Shown: positions 43,635 through 53,896 of the stretch, one piece after another
Layout: the number at the start of each line of letters is the position of its first letter
How positions within the stretch are numbered: position 1 is the stretch's first letter
Source of the DNA: Brachybacterium sp. YJGR34
Lineage (GTDB): Bacteria > Actinomycetota > Actinomycetes > Actinomycetales > Dermabacteraceae
Length of the DNA stretch: 64,000 nt
Direction: 5' to 3'
NCBI RefSeq assembly: GCF_003347015.1
Contig: NZ_PNFB01000018.1
Span: 1-64,000, forward strand
Made by a program: the position numbers and the translations under genes
The notes under the pieces: model-generated
What the model saw: only the letters and a program-made list of their open reading frames with translations
Databases searched by the model: none
Told to the model about the DNA's origin: nothing

Positions 43635-43709
43635 GGGCTCTCCGTTGTGCGTTGTCGGATCGGTGGCGGCGCCGAGCACCGCGGGTCGTGACGCGCGAGG
43701 CGTCGGAGG

Positions 43710-44888
43710 TCAGGGGCGCTCGAGGCGCCGGGCGGCGGCGGCGATCCGCTCGTCGCTCGCGGTGAGGGCGACACGGACGAACCGTGCGCCCCCTTCACCA
43801 TAGAACATCCCCGGGGCGACCAGGACACCACGGCCGGCGAGGTGGTCGACGGTCTCCATCGCCTCCTCGCCGAAGGTGGTCCAGAGGTACAGCCCGGCCT
43901 GGGAGCCGTGGATCTCACCGCCGGCGGCCCGCAGGGCGGGCTCCAGCACGGCCCGCCGGGCGCGATAGATCTCACGCTGCGCGGCCGGGGCCTCCTCGTC
44001 GCCGAGGGCCGCGGTCATCGCCGCCTGGATCGGCCCCGGGAGCATCATCCCGGCCTGCTTGCGCACGGCGAGCAGCTCGCCCACGAGCCCCGGATCGCCG
44101 GCGACGAAGGCCGCGCGGTATCCGGCGAGGTTCGACTGCTTCGACAGCGAGTACACGCACAGCACCCCGTCGAGGGAGCCGCCGTTCACCCGGGGGTCCA
44201 GGATCGAGGGGGACTCGTCGACGGTCCAGGGCAGCAGGGCGTAGCACTCGTCGGAGGCGACGACGATCCCGCGCTCGCGCGCCCAGCGCACGATGGCGGC
44301 GAGCTGGTCGACGTCCAGCACCTCGCCGGTGGGGTTGGAGGGGGAGTTCAGCCAGAGCAGCCGGATCCGCCCCGCGGCCGCGGCTCCGCCGAGCGCGGCA
44401 TCGCCCTCGGCCGCGAGCGCCGCCATGTCCACGGCGAGCGGCTCGGCGCCCACGAAGCGGGCTCCCATGTCATAGGTGGGGTAGGCGATGTGCGGGAAGG
44501 CGACCGTCTCCCCCGGGCCGATGCCCAGCTGGAAGGGCAGATGGGCGACGAGCTCCTTGGAGCCGACGGTCGGCAGCACGCCGTCCACCCCCAGCTCGGC
44601 GGGGGCGCCGCGATAGCGGCGGACGAAGGCGACCAGCGCCTCGCGCAGCGCCGGGGTGCCGACGGTGGTCGGGTACCCGGCGCTGTCGGCGGCCTCGACG
44701 AGAGCGGTGCGGACCGAGGGCGGCGTCGGGTCGACGGGCGTGCCCACGGAGAGGTCCACGAGCCCCTCGGGGTGCGCGGCGGCACGCTGCTTCGCGGCGG
44801 CCAGGGCGTCCCAGGGGAAGGCGGGCAGGCGGGCGGCGAGACCCTGACGGGCCGCAGAGCCGCCGGCGGAGGGAGCGAGGGCGGCCAC
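43710..44888 (-). CDS. dapC: Succinyldiaminopimelate transaminase
   Basis: 392-residue fold-type I PLP aminotransferase of the actinobacterial DapC group. It converts N-succinyl-2-amino-6-oxopimelate to N-succinyl-LL-DAP. The PLP lysine is in CVYSLSKQSNLAGYR near 240. LNSPSNPTGEVLD and the Asp/Tyr of VASDECYALLPW contact the cofactor. The assignment rests on the tight pairing with the 7Fe ferredoxin, which is also seen in M. tuberculosis (Rv1177-Rv1178). The start is GTG 44888, 3 bp after the fdxA stop, so translation is probably coupled. Confidence 0.9.
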   Translation of the reverse strand: MAALAPSAGGSAARQGLAARLPAFPWDALAAAKQRAAAHPEGLVDLSVGTPVDPTPPSVRTALVEAADSAGYPTTVGTPALREALVAFVRRYRGAPAELGVDGVLPTVGSKELVAHLPFQLGIGPGETVAFPHIAYPTYDMGARFVGAEPLAVDMAALAAEGDAALGGAAAAGRIRLLWLNSPSNPTGEVLDVDQLAAIVRWARERGIVVASDECYALLPWTVDESPSILDPRVNGGSLDGVLCVYSLSKQSNLAGYRAAFVAGDPGLVGELLAVRKQAGMMLPGPIQAAMTAALGDEEAPAAQREIYRARRAVLEPALRAAGGEIHGSQAGLYLWTTFGEEAMETVDHLAGRGVLVAPGMFYGEGGARFVRVALTASDERIAAAARRLERP

Positions 44889-44891
44889 GGC

Positions 44892-45221
44892 TCAGTCCAG
44901 GGGGTTGGGCTGCGGGGGCAGGGCGGCGATGAGCGGGTGGTCCTTCTCGATCACGCCCATCTTCGCGGCGCCGCCCGGGGCGCCGAGGTCGTCGAAGAAC
45001 TCGACGTTGGCCTTGTAGTAGTCCGCCCACTGGTCCGGGGTGTCGTCCTCGTAGAAGATCGCCTCGACCGGGCACACCGGCTCGCAGGCGCCGCAGTCCA
45101 CGCACTCGTCCGGCTGGATGTACAGCGACCGGTTGCCCTCGTAGATGCAGTCCACGGGGCATTCGTCGACGCAGGCGCGGTCCTTCACGTCGACGCAGGG
45201 CAGAGCGATGACGTACGTCAT
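44892..45221 (-). CDS. fdxA: 7Fe ferredoxin
   Basis: 109-residue ferredoxin carrying one [3Fe-4S] and one [4Fe-4S] cluster. The first Cys set is Cys9, Cys17, Cys21 and Cys25, and the second is Cys40, Cys43, Cys46 and Cys50 (CVDCGACEPVCP). The C-terminal 50 residues (WADYYKANVEFF) are the extension typical of actinobacterial FdxA. It transfers single electrons, with partners such as cytochromes P450 or oxidoreductases unknown here. ATG 45221 is preceded by GGAAGG. It is the first gene of the fdxA-dapC pair. Confidence 0.95.
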   Translation of the reverse strand: MTYVIALPCVDVKDRACVDECPVDCIYEGNRSLYIQPDECVDCGACEPVCPVEAIFYEDDTPDQWADYYKANVEFFDDLGAPGGAAKMGVIEKDHPLIAALPPQPNPLD

Positions 45222-45315
45222 GAGCGGCAACCTTCCGTCGGGATCGCCCTCCATCCTCTCATCCCGGATCGGGGTCGGACCGCTCCGGACACCCTCGTGA
45301 CCAGGAGGTGATGCG

Positions 45316-45372
45316 ATGCACAGGCACGCCGCGCCGCGGTCACCCTCGCGGGAGGGGCGCGGGCGGGGATAG
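45316..45372 (+). CDS. Possible 18-residue microprotein or leader peptide
   Basis: AGGAGGTGAT at 45303-45312 is a full match to the anti-Shine-Dalgarno sequence, unusually strong for this genome. It lies just upstream of ATG 45316 (and of ATG 45311 in another frame). The ATG 45316 frame encodes MHRHAAPRSPSREGRGRG and stops in the -10 region of the next gene. No homology can be judged at this length, and it may simply be chance. Confidence 0.25.
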   Translation: MHRHAAPRSPSREGRGRG

Positions 45373-45375
45373 CCT
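45370..45375 (+). promoter_or_regulatory. Putative leaderless -10 of the SH3-like small gene
   Basis: TAGCCT lies exactly 6 nt before ATG 45382. No ribosome binding site is placed close to that ATG, which fits a leaderless mRNA. Confidence 0.4.
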
Positions 45376-45381
45376 CGACCG

Positions 45382-45654
45382 ATGACGAGGCACGAGGGCC
45401 ATCGGGTCCGCGCCGGCTGGGCGCCCTTCCTCGAGGGCGGACGCCGCGTGGTCCTGCGCTATGCGATCGACCGGGAGTCCTCCCCGCACGGAGAGTCCAT
45501 GACGGACGCGCTGGGGACGATCCTCGAGGCGGACGAGGCCGCCGTGCTGATGATGACGCGGCGCGGCCAGGTGCGGGTGCCGCGCGCCCTGGTCATCGCC
45601 GCGAAGGAGGTCCCTCCTCCGCCGGTGCGGCGGAGCGGGCCCGCCGCGCGCTGA
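45382..45654 (+). CDS. Small SH3-like domain protein, like the N domain of Rv0428c-type acetyltransferases
   Basis: 90 residues. GGRRVVLRYAIDRES, MTDALGTILEADEAAVLMMTRRG and RVPRALVIAAKEVPPPP resemble the N-terminal beta-barrel domain of Rv0428c-type GNAT acetyltransferases. The GNAT domain that normally follows is absent: the gene stops after the barrel. It may be a free-standing domain or a remnant of a truncated gene. Its last 62 bp overlap the convergent phosphatidyltransferase gene. The domain match is from memory and moderate. Confidence 0.6.
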   Translation: MTRHEGHRVRAGWAPFLEGGRRVVLRYAIDRESSPHGESMTDALGTILEADEAAVLMMTRRGQVRVPRALVIAAKEVPPPPVRRSGPAAR

Positions 45655-46189
45655 GGACGTAGTCCGCCCCGGAGACGACGTGCAGAGCGACCGCGGCCCA
45701 CAGGAGCGCCTGCCCGACCGGGACCCACGCCGGCGCCCAGGCCGCGAGCGCGACGAGCAGGAACACCGATCCCATCAGCGCGAAGGTGCGGACCTTGCCC
45801 AGGCGGGTGACCGGGACCCTCCCGCCCAGGGCCGAGCCGGAGACCAGCACCACGGTCGCCAGATCCACGACCACGATGATCGCCAGCGCCGTCCAGGGGA
45901 TCAGGTCCATCACGGCCAGGGTCAGCACGATGCCCACCAGGCCCAGCCGGTCCGCGATCGGATCGAGGATCGCCCCGGTGCGGCTGGTCTGGTCCAGCAC
46001 GCGGGCCAGCAGGCCGTCGACCCAGTCGGTGCCAGCCCAGACCAGCAGCAGCACCACCGCGAGCGTGCCCGGTCCCGCGTTCAGCAGCAGGCACAGCGGC
46101 ACCAGGAGCAGCAGGCGGACCACGGTGACGAGGTTCGGGACCGTCGCCCAGTCGGGACGGCCCTCGCGCGCGGCCGGGATGTAGCCCAC
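45593..46189 (-). CDS. CDP-alcohol phosphatidyltransferase family membrane protein
   Basis: 198 residues with about five or six membrane helices. The signature DWVDGLLARVLDQTSRTGAI followed by LDPIADRL gives the DG-x2-AR-x8-G-x3-D-x3-D motif. It transfers a phosphatidyl group from CDP-diacylglycerol to an alcohol such as glycerol-3-phosphate or inositol. PgsA-like is the closest guess, without certainty. It is the last gene of the typA run and converges on the SH3-like gene with a 62-bp overlap. Confidence 0.87.
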   Translation of the reverse strand: MGYIPAAREGRPDWATVPNLVTVVRLLLLVPLCLLLNAGPGTLAVVLLLVWAGTDWVDGLLARVLDQTSRTGAILDPIADRLGLVGIVLTLAVMDLIPWTALAIIVVVDLATVVLVSGSALGGRVPVTRLGKVRTFALMGSVFLLVALAAWAPAWVPVGQALLWAAVALHVVSGADYVLSARRARSAAPAEEGPPSRR

Positions 46190-46193
46190 GGGG

Positions 46194-46634
46194 TCAGCGA
46201 TTCCGGGCGCGGAGCCGGCGCGCCACGGTGATCGCCGCGGCGACGAGGAAGGGGATCCCCACCCCGAGGACCTGCACGATCCATCCGGCGTACTGCACCT
46301 GCTCGTCGATGACGGCGGGCAGCATCACGCCGCCGCCCGCCCCGCGCCCCAGGAAGGGCGAGGCCACCAGGCCCCAGAGCGCGCCGAGCACCACCAGCGG
46401 GAGCCGCGAGCCCGTCGCCGCGTACAGGAAGACGCACACGAGCACCTGGAACAGGGCACCGAACAGGAGCCCGGCGGGCAGGTCGAGGCCGAGCACCTCG
46501 ATCCGGAGGCGATGCGTGGTGAGCATCAGCGGCGCGGAGATCAGCGTGAGCACGACCGCCATCGCCACCTGGGTCAGCCGGGTCCCGAGAGGGACCGCGG
46601 CGGCCGGCGGCGACGACGGCGGCGCGCTGGTCAC
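46194..46634 (-). CDS. Four-helix membrane protein downstream of typA
   Basis: 146 residues with four predicted membrane helices (near 20, 50, 75 and 120) and short polar ends. I do not recognise a family with confidence; small integral proteins at this place behind typA recur in actinobacteria. GTG 46634 is chosen because it follows the typA stop by 4 bp. An in-frame ATG at 46688 would overlap typA by 50 bp and add only low-complexity sequence. The stop lies 4 bp before the phosphatidyltransferase start, so the three genes form one unit. Confidence 0.65.
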   Translation of the reverse strand: MTSAPPSSPPAAAVPLGTRLTQVAMAVVLTLISAPLMLTTHRLRIEVLGLDLPAGLLFGALFQVLVCVFLYAATGSRLPLVVLGALWGLVASPFLGRGAGGGVMLPAVIDEQVQYAGWIVQVLGVGIPFLVAAAITVARRLRARNR

Positions 46635-46638
46635 GAGG

Positions 46639-48561
<1,923 letters not shown>

Positions 48562-48811
48562 ACGCAGGTGCTCGTTTCAGGTTGCGCGAGAGGGCGAGGG
48601 ACCGAGCAGCGCCCGGCCGCGCCCCGGGGACACGGCCCGCTCCAGGGCCCTGGCGAGTCTATCCGCCGAGAGGCCCGCGCCACAGAGGCCCGGATGAGAC
48701 CTTCGACGCCCTCGGCAGCCGGCGCGGGCCCGTCGTGACCGGATGGTGACCTCGGGGCCCGGGACCCGGCGACCGGGCGCGTCGCAGGCCGATGCGGTGT
48801 TCAATGGACAC

Positions 48812-50509
48812 ATGAACCCTGCCACCTCGCCGTCCGCCGCACCCGTCGACCCCACCGCCACCGCCGCCTGGGGCGAGCTCGAGGCGCACAACATCGAGCT
48901 CACCGGCTCCCTGCGCGAGTGGTTCGATGCCGATCCCCGCCGCGCCGAGACCTTCACGCACGACGCCGCGGACCTCCGCGTCGACCTCTCCAAGAACCTC
49001 GTCACGCCCCGGACCCGCGAGCTGCTGCTGCAGCTCGCGCAGGAGGTGGGGGTCGAGGCGCGCCGCGACGCGATGTTCGCCGGCGCCCACGTCAACACCA
49101 CCGAGGACCGAGCCGTCCTCCACACGGCCCTGCGCCGACCCTCCGGCGCCTCCCCCGCCCTCGAGGTCGACGGGCAGCAGATCGACGCGGACGTCCAGGA
49201 GACCCTGCAGCGGGTCTACGACTTCGCCCGCTCGGTCCGCTCGGGCGAGTGGACGGGCGTGACCGGCAAGCGCATCGAGACCGTGGTGAACATCGGGATC
49301 GGGGGCAGCGACCTGGGGCCGGTGATGGTCTACGAGGCGCTCAAGCCTCTGGCGCAAGACGGCCTGAGCGCCCGCTTCCTGTCCAACATCGACCCGACCG
49401 ACGCCTACGAGACGACGAGGGACCTCGACCCCGAGACCACCCTGGTCATCGTCGCCTCCAAGACCTTCACGACCCTCGAGACGCTGACCAACGCGCGCCT
49501 GGTGCGCCAGTGGCTGCTGACGGGGCTGCGGGAGCAGGCGGGCCTGACCGCGGAGCAGGAGGAGGAGGCCGTCGCCAAGCACTTCGTCGCCGTCTCCACC
49601 GCCCTGGACGAGGTCGAGGCCTTCGGCATCGATCCGCGCAACGCCTTCGGGTTCTGGAACTGGGTGGGCGGCCGCTACAGCGTCGACTCCGCGATCGGGA
49701 CGGTGCTCGCGACGGTGCTGGGCCCCGAGGTCTTCGAGGAGCTGCTGGCCGGGTTCCACGCGATGGACGAGCACTTCGCCGCCGCGCCGGCCGCGCAGAA
49801 CGTGCCGCTGCTGATGGGGCTGCTGAACGTGTGGAACGTGAACTTCCTCGAGGCGGAGACCCACGCGGTGCTGCCCTACTCGCAGTACCTGCACCGCTTC
49901 CCCGCCTACCTCCAGCAGCTCACCATGGAGTCCAACGGGAAGTCCGTGCGCTGGGACGGCTCGCTGGCCACCACCGAGACCGGCGAGGTGTTCTGGGGCG
50001 AGCCCGGCACGAACGGCCAGCACGCCTTCTACCAGCTGATCCACCAGGGCACGCGCATCGTCCCGGCGGACTTCATCGCCTTCGCGAGCCCGAACCACGC
50101 CCTCGCCGACGGCGAGCAGGACGTCCACGAGCTGTTCCTCGCGAACTTCTTCGCCCAGACCAAGGCGCTCGCCTTCGGCAAGACCGCCGAGGAGGTGCGC
50201 GCCGAGGGCACCGAGGGCCCGCTGGTCGCGGCCCGCGAGTTCTCCGGGGACCGGCCCACCACCTCGATCATGGCCCCGGCCCTGACCCCCTCGGTGCTGG
50301 GTCAGCTGATCGCGCTGTACGAGCACATCACCTTCGTCCAGGGCGTGGTGTGGGGCATCAACTCCTTCGACCAGTGGGGCGTGGAGCTCGGCAAGCAGCT
50401 GGCCAAGGGCCTGGCCGGCGCAGTCGCCGGCGACGAGGAGGCCATCGCCGCCGAGGACGCCTCCACCGCGGGCCTGATCCGCTACTACCGCGAGCACCGC
50501 CGGGACTGA
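48812..50509 (+). CDS. pgi: Glucose-6-phosphate isomerase
   Basis: 565-residue cytosolic SIS-fold enzyme interconverting glucose-6-phosphate and fructose-6-phosphate. Signatures are [15 protein letters not shown] near 150, the catalytic-Glu region [17 protein letters not shown] near 405, [10 protein letters not shown], and the C-terminal [11 protein letters not shown] with the catalytic Lys. Length fits long-form PGI. ATG 48812 follows TTCAAT by 6 nt, a possible weak leaderless -10. The next glycolytic enzyme, pfkA, is 3.4 kb away on the same strand. Confidence 0.96.
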   Translation: MNPATSPSAAPVDPTATAAWGELEAHNIELTGSLREWFDADPRRAETFTHDAADLRVDLSKNLVTPRTRELLLQLAQEVGVEARRDAMFAGAHVNTTEDRAVLHTALRRPSGASPALEVDGQQIDADVQETLQRVYDFARSVRSGEWTGVTGKRIETVVNIGIGGSDLGPVMVYEALKPLAQDGLSARFLSNIDPTDAYETTRDLDPETTLVIVASKTFTTLETLTNARLVRQWLLTGLREQAGLTAEQEEEAVAKHFVAVSTALDEVEAFGIDPRNAFGFWNWVGGRYSVDSAIGTVLATVLGPEVFEELLAGFHAMDEHFAAAPAAQNVPLLMGLLNVWNVNFLEAETHAVLPYSQYLHRFPAYLQQLTMESNGKSVRWDGSLATTETGEVFWGEPGTNGQHAFYQLIHQGTRIVPADFIAFASPNHALADGEQDVHELFLANFFAQTKALAFGKTAEEVRAEGTEGPLVAAREFSGDRPTTSIMAPALTPSVLGQLIALYEHITFVQGVVWGINSFDQWGVELGKQLAKGLAGAVAGDEEAIAAEDASTAGLIRYYREHRRD

Positions 50510-50532
50510 GCGGCCGGCGGCGGTCCCTCTCG

Positions 50533-50564
50533 CCGCGGCGCGGGGCGGCCGCCCCGCGCCGCGG
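50533..50564. terminator. 32-bp perfect palindrome between pgi and the MHS transporter
   Basis: A perfect 32-bp palindrome of only G and C (50533-50564) would fold into a 14-bp stem with a GGCC tetraloop. It lies between two convergent genes and would terminate both. Confidence 0.8.
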
Positions 50565-50578
50565 CCCTGGCGCGTCGA

Positions 50579-51976
50579 TCAGGCGAGGTAGTCGACCTCG
50601 CGGGTCTCCGGGGCGATCAGCAGGGCGATGACGGTGACGACGGCGGCGAGCACGAGGTAGCCGCCGACCAGCCACAGCGACCCGCCGTCCAGCTGCCACA
50701 GCGCGATCATCGCGTAGGGAGCGGGGGCGGCGCCGATCACCGAGGCCAGGTTGTAGCTGACCGCGCTGCCCGTGTAGCGGACGTCCGCGTGGAACATCTC
50801 CGGCAGGAACGCGGCCATCGGCCCGAAGGTCAGCCCCATCAGGGTGAAGCCGAGGATCAGGGCGGCCATCACACCGACGGTGCCGGCGTGCATCAGCGGC
50901 TCGATCAGCAGACCGAAGACGGCGATGCCGGCGGTCACCGCGAGCAGCAGGCGCCGACGCCCCAGGCGATCGGCGAGCGGACCGGAGACCAGCGTGAAGA
51001 TGCCGAAGAACACGACGCCGATGATCAGCATGGTGAGGAACTGCGGGCGCGCGTAGCCGAGGCCCGGGACGAAGGCGGCGGGGTCGAAGGCCTGGCCGGC
51101 GGCCTCGGCGGCGGACCGCGCCGACTCCTCGTCGGCCGCCGTGGTGCCCACGACCATGAGGAACGCGGTCATCAGGTAGAAGAGCACGTAGGTCGCCACC
51201 ATCGCGAGGGTGGCGAGGATCAGCGGCTTCCACGCGGTGGCGGCGACGCGCTTGATCGGGACGGCCGCGACGCGCTCCTCGTCGAGGACCCGCTGGAAGG
51301 CGGGGCTCTCCATGAGCCGCAGACGCACCCACAGGCCCAGGACCACCATGACGGCGGAGAGCAGGAAGGGGACGCGCCAGCCCCAGGCCAGGAACTGCTC
51401 ATCGGTCAGCTGCAGGCTGAGCACCACGAAGAGCACGTTGGACAGGATGAAGCCCAGCGGGGCGCCGAGCTGCGGGAAGGTGCCGTACAGCGCCCGCTTG
51501 CCCGGCGGGGCGTTCTCCGTCGCGAGCAGGGCCGCCCCGGACCACTCCCCGCCCAGGCCCACGCCCTGGCAGAAGCGCAGGAGCACCAGGATGCTCGGGG
51601 CGAGGACCGCGAAGCCGGGCGTCGAGGCGGTGGGGAGGACCCCGATGAGGAAGGTCGCGATGCCCATCACCAGCAGGCTCGCCACCAGCGTGGCCTTGCG
51701 CCCCACCCGGTCTCCGAAGTGGCCGAAGATCAGAGAGCCCAGCGGGCGTGCCACGAAGGCCACGCCGAAGACCGCGAAGGAGCTCAGCAGCTGGTTCGTC
51801 GGCGTCTGGGTGGGGAAGAACAGGGCCGGGAAGACGAGTGAGGCCGCGGTCGCATAGGCGTAGAAGTCGAAGAACTCGATGGTCGTCCCGACCATCGAGG
51901 CGGTGATGACCCGACCGCGGGTGTTGGCGGGGGCGGCGGCGGGCGCGGAGCCTGGGGGATGCTGGGTAGTGGTCAC
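50579..51976 (-). CDS. MHS-family MFS transporter (metabolite:H+ symporter)
   Basis: 465 residues with 12 membrane helices. The MHS pattern is clear: GTTIEFFDFYAYATAASLVF at the first helix, GHFGDRVGRKATL in loop 2-3, and RFCQGVGLGGEWSGAALL in helix 4. These carry organic acids, betaine or shikimate with protons, and the substrate cannot be assigned. The start is GTG 51976, where homology begins; a much longer open frame upstream is antisense to the flotillin gene. TATGAT at 52004-52009 (minus strand) is a likely -10. Confidence 0.88.
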   Translation of the reverse strand: MTTTQHPPGSAPAAAPANTRGRVITASMVGTTIEFFDFYAYATAASLVFPALFFPTQTPTNQLLSSFAVFGVAFVARPLGSLIFGHFGDRVGRKATLVASLLVMGIATFLIGVLPTASTPGFAVLAPSILVLLRFCQGVGLGGEWSGAALLATENAPPGKRALYGTFPQLGAPLGFILSNVLFVVLSLQLTDEQFLAWGWRVPFLLSAVMVVLGLWVRLRLMESPAFQRVLDEERVAAVPIKRVAATAWKPLILATLAMVATYVLFYLMTAFLMVVGTTAADEESARSAAEAAGQAFDPAAFVPGLGYARPQFLTMLIIGVVFFGIFTLVSGPLADRLGRRRLLLAVTAGIAVFGLLIEPLMHAGTVGVMAALILGFTLMGLTFGPMAAFLPEMFHADVRYTGSAVSYNLASVIGAAPAPYAMIALWQLDGGSLWLVGGYLVLAAVVTVIALLIAPETREVDYLA

Positions 51977-52003
51977 GGGGAGGGACCCTAGGGACAGTGG
52001 TCC

Positions 52004-52009
52004 ATCATA
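52004..52009 (-). promoter_or_regulatory. -10 hexamer of the MHS transporter
   Basis: The minus strand reads TATGAT, 27 nt before the GTG start. It is one of the best -10 matches in the window, but no clear -35 lies 16-18 bp upstream. Confidence 0.35.
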
Positions 52010-52132
52010 CGGACCCTCGTTCCACAGTGCGAGACTGACGGGCTGTGGTCTCACCTCCGCGATCCGCAGGGCGGTCGAGCGGCCCCGGTGGAAGAATGGG
52101 CGGCGCGTGCCAGCGCTCATCGAGGGGGAACC

Positions 52133-53710
52133 ATGGAACTGCTCCTGACCATCATCGGCGTGATCGTCGCGGTGGCGATCATCGTGCTCATCGGGATGCT
52201 CATCCTGATGCGCAGCTATCGCATCGCGGCGCCCAACGAGGCGCTGATCATCACCGGCCGCAACGCCAGATCGAGCCCCACCGGGGACATCGACCTGGAG
52301 TCCGGCAGCGCCCGGGTCGTCATCGGCGGGCGCGCGATCGTGCGCCCGATCCTCGACCGCGCCTTCGTGCTCTCGCTGAGCTCGCGCCAGATCCCGGTCG
52401 AGGTGGAGGGCTACTCGATGAACGGCATCTTCCTGCGGCTGCGCGGCGTGGCGCAGGTGAAGGTGGGCGGGAACATCGAGGACGTGCGCAAGGCCTCCCA
52501 GCGGTTCCTCGACCAGCAGCAGCAGATCGATCAGTACACCCAGGAGATCCTCTCGGGCACGCTGCGCGCCGTGGTCGGCACCCTGACGGTCGAGCAGATC
52601 ATCCGCGACCGGGCCTCCTTCGCCAACCAGGTGCAGGCCGAGGCCGAGCACTCGATGAACAACCAGGGCCTGGTCATCGACACCTTCCAGATCTCCGCAG
52701 TCGAGGACGACGGGTCCTACCTGCGGGACTGGGGCCGCCCCGAGGCGGCGCTGGTGGCCAAGCGCGCCGCCATCGCGGAGTCGGACGCGAACCGGGAGTC
52801 CACCCAGGCCAAGAACCTCAACCTCCAGCAGGAGGCGGAGTCGAAGCAGGCCTTCGACATCCGCAATGCGGAGATCAAGGAGCAGACCGACGCCCGCCAG
52901 GCCGCGGCCGACGCCGCCGGCCCGCTGGCCCGAGCGGCGCAGCAGCAGAAGATCATCGAGCAGGAGGAGCTCATCGCGGTCCGCAACAACGATCTGCGGG
53001 AGAAGCAGCTGATCGCCGAGGTCCACAAGCCGGCCGAGGCGAAGCGCTACGCCGAGCAGCAGGATGCGGACTCCAAGAAGTACGCGCACATCGCCGAATC
53101 GGAGGCCCAGCTGCAGGACGAGCGCAACCGCGCCGACGCCCGCAAGGTCTCCGCGGATGCCGAGGCCCACTCCATCGAGGCCCGCGGCCGCGCCGAGGCC
53201 GAGGTCGAGCTCCAGCGCCGCTCCAAGGATGCCGAGGCGGTCCGTCTCGAGGGCGAGGCCCAGGCCGATTCGCTGCGCGCCCAGGGCGAGGCCGAGGGCG
53301 CCTCCATCCGCGCCCGCGGCGATGCGGAGGCGGAGACCACGCGGGCCCGCGCCGAGGCCTACAAGCAGTTCAACGACGCCGCGGTGCTCGCCCAGGTGCT
53401 CGAGGTGCTGCCGCAGGTCGCGAACGAGCTGGCCGCCCCGTACTCGAACATCTCGAACCTCTCGGTGTACTCCACCGACGGCGAGTCGAAGATCGGCCAG
53501 AACATCTCCGTGGGTCTCGCCCAGGTGCTGGACATGGTCCGCTCCACCACCGGCGTGGACTTCCAGGACACCCTGCGGCGCGCCGCGGAGGGCGGCCGCG
53601 TGGTGCGCGAGCAGGACGAGCAGGCGGGCACCACGGAGCCCTCTCCCTCGCCGACCGCCCTCGACGCCCCCGGTGACGCCGACGACGCGGTGGAGACCGG
53701 GAGCGCCTGA
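52133..53710 (+). CDS. Flotillin-family SPFH-domain protein
   Basis: 525 residues. An N-terminal membrane helix (LLLTIIGVIVAVAIIVLIGM) is followed by an SPFH/band-7 domain (about 30-200, with VVTLTVEQIIRDR-like segments). A long Ala/Glu-rich coiled coil follows (about 200-430, EAEAEVELQRR type), and a flexible acidic tail ends the protein. Flotillins scaffold membrane microdomains. In many bacteria they pair with an NfeD protein, and none is nearby here. GAGGGGGA precedes ATG 52133. It is followed by two tandem hairpins and then pfkA. Confidence 0.9.
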   Translation: MELLLTIIGVIVAVAIIVLIGMLILMRSYRIAAPNEALIITGRNARSSPTGDIDLESGSARVVIGGRAIVRPILDRAFVLSLSSRQIPVEVEGYSMNGIFLRLRGVAQVKVGGNIEDVRKASQRFLDQQQQIDQYTQEILSGTLRAVVGTLTVEQIIRDRASFANQVQAEAEHSMNNQGLVIDTFQISAVEDDGSYLRDWGRPEAALVAKRAAIAESDANRESTQAKNLNLQQEAESKQAFDIRNAEIKEQTDARQAAADAAGPLARAAQQQKIIEQEELIAVRNNDLREKQLIAEVHKPAEAKRYAEQQDADSKKYAHIAESEAQLQDERNRADARKVSADAEAHSIEARGRAEAEVELQRRSKDAEAVRLEGEAQADSLRAQGEAEGASIRARGDAEAETTRARAEAYKQFNDAAVLAQVLEVLPQVANELAAPYSNISNLSVYSTDGESKIGQNISVGLAQVLDMVRSTTGVDFQDTLRRAAEGGRVVREQDEQAGTTEPSPSPTALDAPGDADDAVETGSA

Positions 53711-53752
53711 GCTCCGCGCGGCGCCGCGGGACCCTCCCGGACCGCCGCTGAT

Positions 53753-53815
53753 CGCCCCGGTGGCTCCGCAGGGAGCCGCCGGGGCGCTCCTGCGTCCGGG
53801 CCCGCGCCCGGACGC
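53753..53815 (+). terminator. Tandem hairpins after the flotillin gene
   Basis: A 15-bp stem with one G-U pair (53753-53767 with 53772-53786) and a perfect 10-bp stem (53792-53801 with 53806-53815) lie between the flotillin stop and pfkA. They probably separate the two transcripts. Confidence 0.7.
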
Positions 53816-53835
53816 CGTCCGCCGCCGAGCCGGCT

Positions 53836-53841
53836 TATAGG
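53836..53841 (+). promoter_or_regulatory. Possible -10 of pfkA
   Basis: TATAGG within an otherwise G+C-rich spacer, about 55 nt before the pfkA ATG. No -35 is recognisable. Confidence 0.25.
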
Positions 53842-53896
53842 GTGGGGGCGTCGACCGCGGCCCCGTGCACGTCGAGCGAGAGAAGGGCATCCCCGC

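Noticed and set aside
48562-48811. A small gene in the typA-pgi spacer
   Set aside because: No ORF there combines a ribosome binding site, plausible composition and length. The spacer most likely holds the two divergent promoters.
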